5,015 nucleotides of DNA, taken from positions 1 through 5,015 of the forward strand of contig CAYGXJ010000046.1 of NCBI GenBank assembly GCA_964353865.1, given 5' to 3'. Shown here in pieces: positions 1-5,015 of the stretch; position 1 is the stretch's first letter, and the number at the start of each line of letters is the position of its first letter. The notes under the pieces are model-generated. The model saw only the letters and a list, made by a program, of their open reading frames with translations, did no database searches and was not told where the DNA came from. The position numbers were made by a program, and so were the translations under genes. Source of the DNA: RBG-16-64-43 sp964353865. Its GTDB lineage: Bacteria; Chloroflexota; Anaerolineae; Anaerolineales; RBG-16-64-43.

Positions 1-243
1 CTGCAAGGCGACGGGATGACGCAGCAGCCCATGATCGTCACACCGGGCGAGGAAGCATGGAAGGCCAAGGAGGCCAAGGTGGGCGAGGGCGTCCCCGCCG
101 CCTGGGGCGATTGGTCCGCGCGGGCGGTCAACTGGGAAACGACGACGGCCGCCGCCCTGATCCATGCCGGTGCAGATGTGGTCGTCCTGCGCCATCCGGA
201 CTCGGTCAAGCGCATCCGGGCGTTGATCGAGGGGCTGCTGTAG
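1..243 (+). CDS. acsD: Corrinoid/iron-sulfur protein small subunit (CODH/ACS delta subunit), C-terminal part
   Basis: This is the 3' end of a gene cut by the window edge; the frame is open from base 1 and stops at TAG 241-243, giving 80 visible residues. The Met codon at base 16 is internal, since coding continues upstream of it. The product is the small subunit of the corrinoid/iron-sulfur protein (CFeSP, CdhD family), which with AcsC forms the heterodimer that carries the methyl group to acetyl-CoA synthase in the cytoplasm. The visible residues fit the last part of the family's TIM barrel: LQGD near the start, a PGEEAWKAKEA stretch, WG and NWETTTAAALIHAGADVVVLRHP, then a closing helix ending IEGLL. 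Only 42 bases separate it from acsC, its usual partner, which strongly supports the call. The N-terminal three quarters of the protein cannot be judged. Confidence 0.88.
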   Translation: MQGDGMTQQPMIVTPGEEAWKAKEAKVGEGVPAAWGDWSARAVNWETTTAAALIHAGADVVVLRHPDSVKRIRALIEGLL

Positions 244-275
244 TCGCACCTGGCCTGCCCCAACCCTTCGTCTGT

Positions 276-280
276 GGAGG
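276..280 (+). promoter_or_regulatory. Ribosome binding site of acsC
   Basis: GGAGG lies five bases before the ATG at 286. It decides the start: an in-frame GTG at 274 overlaps this motif and would add four residues (MEVH) with no Shine-Dalgarno of its own, so ATG 286 is preferred. Confidence 0.8.
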
Positions 281-285
281 TTCAC

Positions 286-1632
286 ATGGCACTCACCGGA
301 CTTGAGATTTACAAGCTTCTGCCGCAAACCAACTGCAAGGAATGCGGCCTTCCCACTTGCCTGGCTTTCGCCATGAAGCTGGCGGCGAAGCAGGCTGAAC
401 TGAAGCAGTGCCCGTACGTCTCGGAAGAGAGCAAGGCGAAGCTCGAGGCTGCGTCCACACCGCCCATCCGTCTGGTGACCCTGGCCGGCGAGGAGGGGAA
501 GCTCGAGGTGGGCAACGAGACTGTTCTCTTCCGGCACGAGAAGACCTTCTACCATCGCCCGGGTCTTTTCATCAGAGTGAAGGATTCGGATAGCGTGACG
601 TCCATCCAGGAGAAGGTGAAGGCGGCGGACTCCTTCAAAGTGGACTACGTGGGCATCCCACTGGCCGTGGATGGCTTCGCCGTGGAATCTGCCTCCGGCG
701 ACCCGGCCACTTTCGAAGCGGCGGTCAAGGCCGTGCGCGGAGTGAGCAAGCGGCCTTTGGTCCTGGTGTCGAGCAGCCCAGAGGCTATGGCGGCCGGCGC
801 GAAAGCGTGCGCGGGAACCTCGCCTTTGCTGCACGCTGCGGATGAGAAGAACTGGGAAGCGATGGCCGCGGTGGCCAAGGCCAACAAGCTACCGCTGGCG
901 GTGCGCGCGCCGACCCTTGAGAAGCTGGCGGAGCTGACCGACAAGATCCGCCAGGCTGGGGTGGAGGACCTGGTTCTCGACCCGGAGGTGGTCGGGTACA
1001 GCGATACGCTGATGGCACTCACGCAGCTGCGGCGCCTCGCATTGAAAAAGAACTTCCGGCCGTTGGGTTATCCGGTCATCGCTTTCCCGCGAACCGGCAC
1101 CAACGGCAAGGTGGACCAGGTGGTCCTGGCGGCGGAGATGATCGCCAAGTACGCCAGCCTGATCGTGCTCGATCGTTTCGATCCGGCGGAGGTCTACCCG
1201 CTGCTGGTCCTGCGCCAAAACGTCTATACCGATCCGCAAAAGCCGATCCAGGTCCAGCCGGGTCTGTACGAGATCAACACGCCGAAAGACGACTCGCCGG
1301 TGCTGGTGACCACCAACTTCTCGATCACCTACTTCGCGGTCTCGAACGAAGTGGAAGGATCAGGATGGCCGGGCTGGTTGGTTGTGGCCGATGCAGAAGG
1401 CATGAGCGTGCTGACCGCGTGGGCGGCCGGCAAGTTTGATGCGGACCGCATCGCAAAAGCCATGAAGAACACAGGCATGGAGGGCAAGGTCAAGCATCGA
1501 CGAGTGATTATCCCGGGCCAGGTTGCGGTGCTCTCGGGTGAACTTGAAGAGACGTTGCCGGGATGGCAGATACTCGTTGGGCCGCGAGAGGCGGTGGACA
1601 TCCCGAACTACCTCAAGGCGATGTGGAAGTAG
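286..1632 (+). CDS. acsC: Corrinoid/iron-sulfur protein large subunit (CODH/ACS gamma subunit)
   Basis: Complete gene of 448 residues, the usual size for the AcsC/CdhE family. The protein binds a cobalamin whose cobalt accepts the methyl group from methyl-THF (through AcsE) and passes it to the nickel site of acetyl-CoA synthase. Three parts are visible. Residues about 1-57 form the [4Fe-4S] domain with Cys17, Cys20, Cys25 and Cys42 (C-x2-C-x4-C-x16-C, within TNCKECGLPTC), which feeds electrons for reductive activation. Residues about 60-320 are the TIM-barrel domain. The C-terminal corrinoid-binding domain includes TTNFS (342-346) and ILVGPREA (429-436), with the family ending PNYLKAMWK. All four cluster cysteines are present and no frame break is seen. 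ATG 286 is chosen for its GGAGG site. It follows acsD by 42 bases and is probably co-transcribed with it. Confidence 0.95.
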   Translation: MALTGLEIYKLLPQTNCKECGLPTCLAFAMKLAAKQAELKQCPYVSEESKAKLEAASTPPIRLVTLAGEEGKLEVGNETVLFRHEKTFYHRPGLFIRVKDSDSVTSIQEKVKAADSFKVDYVGIPLAVDGFAVESASGDPATFEAAVKAVRGVSKRPLVLVSSSPEAMAAGAKACAGTSPLLHAADEKNWEAMAAVAKANKLPLAVRAPTLEKLAELTDKIRQAGVEDLVLDPEVVGYSDTLMALTQLRRLALKKNFRPLGYPVIAFPRTGTNGKVDQVVLAAEMIAKYASLIVLDRFDPAEVYPLLVLRQNVYTDPQKPIQVQPGLYEINTPKDDSPVLVTTNFSITYFAVSNEVEGSGWPGWLVVADAEGMSVLTAWAAGKFDADRIAKAMKNTGMEGKVKHRRVIIPGQVAVLSGELEETLPGWQILVGPREAVDIPNYLKAMWK

Positions 1633-1659
1633 TCGTCGGGGCGAAGGTATTGACCGGCT

Positions 1660-1665
1660 GAGGTG
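1660..1665 (+). promoter_or_regulatory. Possible ribosome binding site of the small ORF
   Basis: GAGGTG ends seven bases before the GTG at 1673. It is a reasonable Shine-Dalgarno sequence at normal spacing and is one of the few arguments that the following small ORF is translated. Confidence 0.4.
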
Positions 1666-1672
1666 ACTGGCC

Positions 1673-1912
1673 GTGCGAACAAGTCTGACAGAGAGCGTTA
1701 GGCGGACAGTGGAAGCGGCGGGGGCCTGCCTAGGGTGCGCAGCACGCGCCCCAGGCGTTGCGGCGTGCCCCCAGCACGCGCCCATCCCGGCGGCAATGCG
1801 CCTGCTGGCGCATGCCGCGTGGACAGCCGATCCACGCGGGGTGTGGATGCGGGAGGCCGAACAAGAGGCCATGGAGGATGTGACGCAGGCGCTCTGGGCA
1901 GCCTACTGGTGA
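1673..1912 (+). CDS. Small cysteine-containing hypothetical protein, possible remnant Fe-S domain
   Basis: Candidate 79-residue ORF from GTG 1673 to TGA 1910-1912, in the gap between acsC and acsV. I do not recognise it firmly. What can be seen: Cys19, Cys22 and Cys32 in CLGCAARAPGVAACPQHAPIP, then AAMRLLAHAAW and an acidic, Trp-rich end (MREAEQEAMEDVTQALWAAYW). The CxxC...CP-x4-IP-x3-RLL pattern recalls the N-terminal dicluster Fe-S domain of GltD/DPYD-type oxidoreductases (C-x2-C-x4-C-x3-CP). However, the third cysteine is missing (Gly28 sits three residues before the last Cys-Pro spacing) and the spacing is one residue longer. There is no signal peptide or membrane segment. In favour: a plausible ribosome site, operon strand, and G/C-rich third codon positions in its second half. 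Against: rare codons near the start, and overlap with several perfect hairpins that could mean the DNA is non-coding or RNA-structured. It may be a real accessory protein, a decayed Fe-S gene fragment, or chance. Confidence 0.42.
   Translation: MRTSLTESVRRTVEAAGACLGCAARAPGVAACPQHAPIPAAMRLLAHAAWTADPRGVWMREAEQEAMEDVTQALWAAYW
1740..1783 (+). repeat. 12-base direct repeat with an inverted half-copy between
   Basis: CAGCACGCGCCC occurs twice, at 1740-1751 and 1772-1783, 32 bases apart. Between them GCGTGC (1763-1768) is complementary to the GCACGC core of both copies (1742-1747 and 1774-1779). It could therefore pair upstream with a 15-base loop or downstream with a 5-base loop, but not both. The segment lies in the acsC-acsV gap, inside the small ORF. 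Confidence 0.6.
1796..1839 (+). other. Two adjacent perfect hairpins
   Basis: Two perfect inverted repeats sit one base apart. The first pairs ATGCGCC (1796-1802) with GGCGCAT (1807-1813) around a 4-base TGCT loop. The second pairs CCGCGTGGA (1815-1823) with TCCACGCGG (1831-1839) around a 7-base loop. As RNA these would be strong GC-rich stems. No T-run follows, so they do not look like an intrinsic terminator. They may be an mRNA processing or stability element, a structured RNA, or a by-product of GC-rich sequence. Confidence 0.5.
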
Positions 1913-1913
1913 G

Positions 1914-1930
1914 GCGCCGCCGCACGGCGC
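1914..1930 (+). other. Short GC hairpin upstream of acsV
   Basis: GCGCCG (1914-1919) and CGGCGC (1925-1930) form a 6-base stem with a 5-base loop, just after the small ORF's stop. There is no following T-run. It lies about 55 bases before the acsV start. Weak evidence; short GC stems are common at this base composition. Confidence 0.3.
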
Positions 1931-1984
1931 GGTGGCGAAAGGAATTCGAGGGTCCGTCAAGCGCCAGACCGCGGGCCGTGAGCG

Positions 1985-4027
1985 ATGGCTGAACACAAGG
2001 TCACCCTGCTGCCGCAAGGTGTCACAGTCAGCGTACCGACGGGCGCGCTGCTGGTTGAGGCTATTGAGCGCGCGGGGCTCGGCCTCAACCAACCGTGTGG
2101 CGGGCAGGGGCGGTGTGGCCGGTGTGCGGTGGTGGTGGAAGAAGGTGCGGTCCGCCGCCGGTCAGTGATCCGCTTGGCGCAGGCCGATCTGGCTGCGGGG
2201 TACGCCCTGGCCTGCCAGACGGTGGTCGAAGGAAACGCGCGCGTATTCCTGCCCCCCCAAGAGCAGATCGAGCGGAGGCTGGTCACCGACAAGAGCGCGC
2301 GGCCGGTGGAAGTGCCGTTTGCATACGACCCGCTCGGCGAACAGTCGCTGCGCATCGTCGAAGTGCATCTCGAACCACCCACGCTGGCCGACAACCTGGA
2401 TGATGAGCGGCGCCTGCTCAAGGCGGTCGAGGGGCGCTTGGGGATGGGGGGGCCGACGGCGGCGCGGCCGGGAGGGGGCGGGTCGCGACCGGGCCCGGCC
2501 TTGCGGGTGCCACTCCTCCTGCGGCGGCGGCTGGGGGTCGAGCTGCGCCAGGGCGAGTGGAACGTCTCGGTTGTGGTCGAGACCGATGCCTGGAGTTCGC
2601 CGCGCGGGCTATGGCGCCTGATCGATGTGGCCGCGGGCGAGGTGCACCCATACGGTCTGGCGGTAGACATCGGGACGACGACCGTCACCATCTACCTGGT
2701 GGACTTGCGCAGCGGGGAGGTCGTGGACCAAGCGGCGGAATACAACGGCCAGATCGCTCGCGGCGAGGACGTCATCTCGCGCATCGTGTATGCGGGAAAA
2801 GGCGATGGCCTGGAGGACTTGGGCGAGCTGGTACGGGCGACAGTCAACGCGCTCATCGAGCGAGTCTGTGCGCGGCGGAAAGTGGATGCACAACGCATCT
2901 ACCGGGTGACCGTGGCCGGCAACACGACCATGACCCATTTGCTGCTCGGGGTGCCGCCGAGCTCGATCCGCCTCTCGCCCTACATCCCCGCCTTCAATCA
3001 AGCACAGCCGGTTAACGCATTTGAGATCGGTTTGGGCGTCAATCCTTTGGCCGGAGTCGATTGTCTGCCGGGTGTCGCCTCGTATGTCGGTTCCGACATC
3101 GCTGCCGGCGTGGTGGCGGCGGGGATGATGGACACAGAGGAGCTGACGCTGTTCATCGATGTCGGCACCAATGGCGAAATCGCCCTGGGCACGCGCGACT
3201 GGATGGTGAGCTGTGCGTGCTCGGCCGGGCCGGCCTTCGAGGGGGCAGGGGTGGTGTGCGGCATGCGGGCGACACTTGGCGCGGTCGAGGAGGTATGGGT
3301 GTCCTCCGAAACGCTCGAGCCGACGGTGCGGGTCATCGGGGGCGGCCCGCCCCGCGGGTTGTGCGGGTCGGCGCTGCTCTCGCTGCTGGGCGAACTATTC
3401 GTGACCGGGGTGGTCGATCGCAGTGGCAAGTTTAACCTCGAGCGGGGCACCGCGCGGGTGCGGATGGGGGGACATGGCGGTGAGTACGTCGTGGCCTGGG
3501 CCGGCGAGACCGCGACCGGTCGGGATATTTTTATCACGCAGGTGGATGTTGAAAACCTGCTGCGCGCGAAGGCGGCCATCTATGCCGGGTTCTCGGTGCT
3601 GGCCTCGGGCGTCGGCCTGGACCTGAAGGATGTGCAGCGCGTGCTGATTGGCGGTTCGTTTGGCAAGTATCTGAACATCGAAAAGGCCATCCAGATCGGG
3701 TTGATGCCGGACCTGCCGTGGGAGCGCTTTGGGTTCCTGGGTAACACCTCGATCAAAGGCGCGTACATGGCCTTGCTCTCGCGAGAAGCGCGCGCCCAGG
3801 TGCTGCTGGCCGCCGAAAAGATGACATACGTTGAGCTCTCGGCCGACAACACCTTCTACGACGCCTTCACCGCAGCGCTCTTCTTGCCGCACACCGAGAT
3901 CGCTCGTTTCCCCAGCGTGGCCACGGTGTGGGATGAGGCCAACGCATTGCGGGCTGCCCGCGGAGCGGGCGGCGCAGTGAAGGGCGGGGTTGAGCAGTCT
4001 TCTACGCACGATGGAGGTAGCGCTTGA
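1985..4027 (+). CDS. acsV: Corrinoid protein reductive activator (ferredoxin domain plus ASKHA ATPase, RACo-like)
   Basis: Complete gene of 680 residues, somewhat longer than typical members of this family. The protein restores the active Co(I) state of CFeSP after oxidation to Co(II), coupling electron transfer to ATP hydrolysis. Residues about 1-95 are a plant-type [2Fe-2S] ferredoxin domain with Cys38, Cys44, Cys47 and Cys77 (CGGQGRCGRC ... ACQT). A linker and middle domain (about 96-218) contain a Gly/Pro/Arg-rich stretch at about 154-170. The ASKHA actin-like ATPase part follows: VDIGTTT (227-233), AGNTTMTH (311-318), DVGTNGE (392-398), SAGPAFEGAG (413-422) and LIGGSFG (554-560). The start ATG 1985 is the first possible one, because an in-frame TGA lies at 1979-1981; its ribosome site is weak. 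The last codons hold the ribosome site of cooC. Neighbouring acsC and acsD, its substrate, support the assignment. A related activator of another corrinoid protein is possible but less likely here. Confidence 0.93.
   Translation: MAEHKVTLLPQGVTVSVPTGALLVEAIERAGLGLNQPCGGQGRCGRCAVVVEEGAVRRRSVIRLAQADLAAGYALACQTVVEGNARVFLPPQEQIERRLVTDKSARPVEVPFAYDPLGEQSLRIVEVHLEPPTLADNLDDERRLLKAVEGRLGMGGPTAARPGGGGSRPGPALRVPLLLRRRLGVELRQGEWNVSVVVETDAWSSPRGLWRLIDVAAGEVHPYGLAVDIGTTTVTIYLVDLRSGEVVDQAAEYNGQIARGEDVISRIVYAGKGDGLEDLGELVRATVNALIERVCARRKVDAQRIYRVTVAGNTTMTHLLLGVPPSSIRLSPYIPAFNQAQPVNAFEIGLGVNPLAGVDCLPGVASYVGSDIAAGVVAAGMMDTEELTLFIDVGTNGEIALGTRDWMVSCACSAGPAFEGAGVVCGMRATLGAVEEVWVSSETLEPTVRVIGGGPPRGLCGSALLSLLGELFVTGVVDRSGKFNLERGTARVRMGGHGGEYVVAWAGETATGRDIFITQVDVENLLRAKAAIYAGFSVLASGVGLDLKDVQRVLIGGSFGKYLNIEKAIQIGLMPDLPWERFGFLGNTSIKGAYMALLSREARAQVLLAAEKMTYVELSADNTFYDAFTAALFLPHTEIARFPSVATVWDEANALRAARGAGGAVKGGVEQSSTHDGGSA
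2431..2493 (+). other. G-rich tract within acsV (possible G-quadruplex)
   Basis: The coding strand has closely spaced G runs: GGGG at 2431-2434 and 2440-2443, then seven Gs at 2446-2452. These meet the simple four-run pattern with loops of 5, 2 and 1 bases if the last run is split. A second group follows at 2470-2472, 2474-2478, 2480-2482 and 2491-2493, with one loop of 8 bases. It encodes the low-complexity GMGGPTAARPGGGGSRPG linker between the ferredoxin and ATPase parts of AcsV. The reading frame stays open through it. Confidence 0.5.
4013..4017 (+). promoter_or_regulatory. Ribosome binding site of cooC, within the end of acsV
   Basis: GGAGG lies six bases before TTG 4024 and inside the last codons of acsV. 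It is the main reason to accept the TTG as a start, and it suggests translational coupling of the two genes. Confidence 0.8.
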
Positions 4028-4785
4028 CGTTCACTTTGGCTGTGGCCGGCAAGGGCGGTACGGGCAAGACCAGCATCGCCGCGATGGTGATCACCTGGCT
4101 GGCACGGGAGCGGCGGGGGAGCATCCTGGCGATCGATGCCGATCCAGCATCGAATCTTAACCTCGCGCTGGGCTTGCCTTTGCCGTTGACGGTCGGCCAA
4201 ATCCGCGAGGACCTGGGCGAGCAGAAGTCGCCCGACGGTTTGAACGGGATGACCCGGGTCGACTATCTCGACCACAAGGTACGCATGTCCATCGAAGAAG
4301 GGGTGGCGATGGACCTGCTGGTCATGGGTCGGCCCGAGGGAGCAGGTTGCTACTGCGCGGTCAATCATCTGTTGAGGCAAATCGTGGACCGTGTCGGCCA
4401 GGCCTACTCCTACGTGGTCATTGACAACGAGGCCGGCATGGAGCATCTGAGCCGCAGGACGACGCGCGATGTGGACTTGCTGCTCCTGACGACCGACCCC
4501 AGCCTGCGAGGGCTGAAGACGGCGGAAGCCATGATCCATTTGGCCCGTGATCTTGACATCCGCGTAGGCAAGGCCGTGGTGGTGGTGAACCGGGTGAACG
4601 GTTCGGTCTCGCCCGTCATGCAGTCCGCGTTGGCCGCGCTCCCAGTTGACATCGCTGGCTACATCCCGGAGGACCAACGAGTGGGTGAACTGGATGGCGC
4701 AGGGATGCCGCTGGCCGCGTTGGATGGTAACTCGCGGGCGTATGCGGCCGTCGCCGATTTGGCAAACCGCTACATTCCGGCCTGA
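4024..4785 (+). CDS. cooC: CooC/AcsF-type nickel-insertion ATPase of CODH/ACS
   Basis: Complete gene of 253 residues, the normal size for CooC. It is a cytoplasmic MinD/SIMIBI-class P-loop ATPase that helps load nickel into carbon monoxide dehydrogenase (CooC) or acetyl-CoA synthase (AcsF); sequence alone does not tell me which. Visible motifs: deviant Walker A GKGGTGKTS (9-17) with the signature lysine at 10; switch I DADPASN (38-44); the metal-binding CxC pair Cys109-Tyr-Cys111 in GAGCYCAVNHLL; and Walker B/switch II VVIDNEAGMEH (131-141). The CxC separates it from general MinD/ParA proteins. The start is TTG 4024: its frame reads directly into TFTLAVAGKGG, the expected N-terminus, there is a GGAGG site, and no ATG precedes the P-loop. 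It overlaps the acsV stop by four bases (TTGA), indicating coupled translation. The symbol acsF would be equally defensible. Confidence 0.92.
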   Translation: MTFTLAVAGKGGTGKTSIAAMVITWLARERRGSILAIDADPASNLNLALGLPLPLTVGQIREDLGEQKSPDGLNGMTRVDYLDHKVRMSIEEGVAMDLLVMGRPEGAGCYCAVNHLLRQIVDRVGQAYSYVVIDNEAGMEHLSRRTTRDVDLLLLTTDPSLRGLKTAEAMIHLARDLDIRVGKAVVVVNRVNGSVSPVMQSALAALPVDIAGYIPEDQRVGELDGAGMPLAALDGNSRAYAAVADLANRYIPA

Positions 4786-4855
4786 CGCGTCCGAGGGCGC
4801 GCTGCGGCGGGCACGGAAGCAGTTTCCAATCATCTCAGACGCGCATTCAACACCT

Positions 4856-4860
4856 GGAGG
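4856..4860 (+). promoter_or_regulatory. Ribosome binding site of acsE
   Basis: GGAGG lies five bases before ATG 4866 and fixes that start. The 80-base gap after cooC shows no terminator-like hairpin with a T-run, so read-through from cooC is likely. Confidence 0.75.
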
Positions 4861-4865
4861 GCAGC

Positions 4866-5015
4866 ATGTACAAGATCGGAGAGAACATTCACATCGTCTC
4901 GCCGCGAGTCAAGGAGGCGCTGGCGGCTCGCGAGGGAGCCTTCTTCGTGGACTTGGCGCGCCGGCAGAAGGCGGCCGGCGCGGACGCGCTGGACCTCAAC
5001 ATCGGACCGCAGAAG
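4866..5015 (+). CDS. acsE: Methyltetrahydrofolate:corrinoid/iron-sulfur protein methyltransferase, N-terminal part
   Basis: The first 50 codons of a gene that runs off the window end. The product transfers the methyl group of N5-methyl-THF to the Co(I) of the AcsCD corrinoid protein. The visible part starts MYKIGENIHIVSPRVKEAL and contains LARRQKAAGADALDLNIGP, the first strand, helix and DLN-x-GP loop of a pterin-binding TIM barrel (DHPS-like). This matches the N-terminus of acetogen AcsE, which has GERIN/GENIN near its start and ALDLNVGP in the same place. Cobalamin-dependent methionine synthase pterin domains and other MtrH-like or MtgA-like methyltransferases share this fold, but the position after acsDC-acsV-cooC and the close N-terminal match favour AcsE. 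The remaining catalytic residues lie outside the window. Confidence 0.88.
   Translation, partial: MYKIGENIHIVSPRVKEALAAREGAFFVDLARRQKAAGADALDLNIGPQK

Noticed and set aside
1650..1684. TTGACC at 1650-1655 as a promoter -35 element
   Set aside because: No sequence resembling a -10 box lies 16-18 bases downstream, so a promoter call is not supported.
1796..1930. Intrinsic terminator from the hairpins in the acsC-acsV gap
   Set aside because: None of the stems is followed by a T-run, and the downstream genes belong to the same pathway.
1735..1992. Forward 85-codon frame overlapping the small ORF and the acsV start
   Set aside because: Arg/Gly/Pro-rich composition typical of an off-frame reading and no recognisable motif; its overlap with the acsV ATG could suggest coupling but nothing else supports it.
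1730..2092. Reverse-strand 120-codon frame in the acsC-acsV gap
   Set aside because: It runs into the acsV N-terminus on the opposite strand, has no evident ribosome site or motif, and is opposite in strand to the operon.
1957..2691. Reverse-strand open frame of 244 codons opposite the acsV start
   Set aside because: The translation is Ser/Arg/Pro-rich and low in complexity, typical of a shadow frame, and it lies across the ferredoxin domain of acsV.
3856..4833. Long reverse-strand open frame of 325 codons opposite cooC and the acsV end
   Set aside because: It is antisense to genes with unmistakable motifs, its translation has no recognisable domain, and long antisense frames are expected in GC-rich coding DNA.
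1..5015. CRISPR array, tRNA, rRNA, insertion sequence or attachment site
   Set aside because: No regularly spaced repeats, cloverleaf-like or rRNA-like sequence, transposase motifs or terminal inverted repeats were seen.

Overview
The window is a high-GC piece of a bacterial Wood-Ljungdahl (reductive acetyl-CoA) gene cluster. Every recognisable gene lies on the + strand. They handle the methyl group between methyl-tetrahydrofolate and the CODH/acetyl-CoA synthase complex. The host should be an anaerobe using the bacterial, tetrahydrofolate-linked pathway: an acetogen, or an organism running the pathway in reverse. GC-rich codon use with this gene order would fit a Chloroflexota-type or other high-GC anaerobic lineage, but the taxon is inference and I am not sure of it.

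Layout: 1-243 is the 3' end of acsD (CFeSP small subunit). 286-1632 is a complete acsC (CFeSP large subunit with its [4Fe-4S] domain and C-terminal corrinoid domain). 1633-1984 is a 352-base stretch without a recognisable known gene. It holds a candidate 79-residue cysteine-containing ORF (1673-1912) and an unusual group of perfect inverted and direct repeats (about 1740-1839). 1985-4027 is acsV, the ferredoxin/ASKHA-ATPase reductive activator of the corrinoid protein. 4024-4785 is cooC/acsF, a nickel-insertion P-loop ATPase that starts at TTG inside the acsV stop region. 4866 to the window end is the first 50 codons of acsE, the methyl-THF:CFeSP methyltransferase.

How they work together: AcsE moves the methyl group from methyl-THF to the cobalamin cobalt of AcsCD. 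AcsCD delivers it to acetyl-CoA synthase (AcsB, not in this window). When cob(I)alamin is accidentally oxidised to Co(II), AcsV uses ATP and its [2Fe-2S] cluster to re-reduce it. CooC supports nickel loading of CODH and/or ACS. Gene spacing is short and the strand is shared, so one operon is likely, with the acsC-acsV gap as the only place where internal control or an extra gene could sit.

Nothing here is clearly a new system. The parts that deserve a second look are the small cysteine ORF and the repeat-rich segment between acsC and acsV, and a G-rich linker inside acsV.
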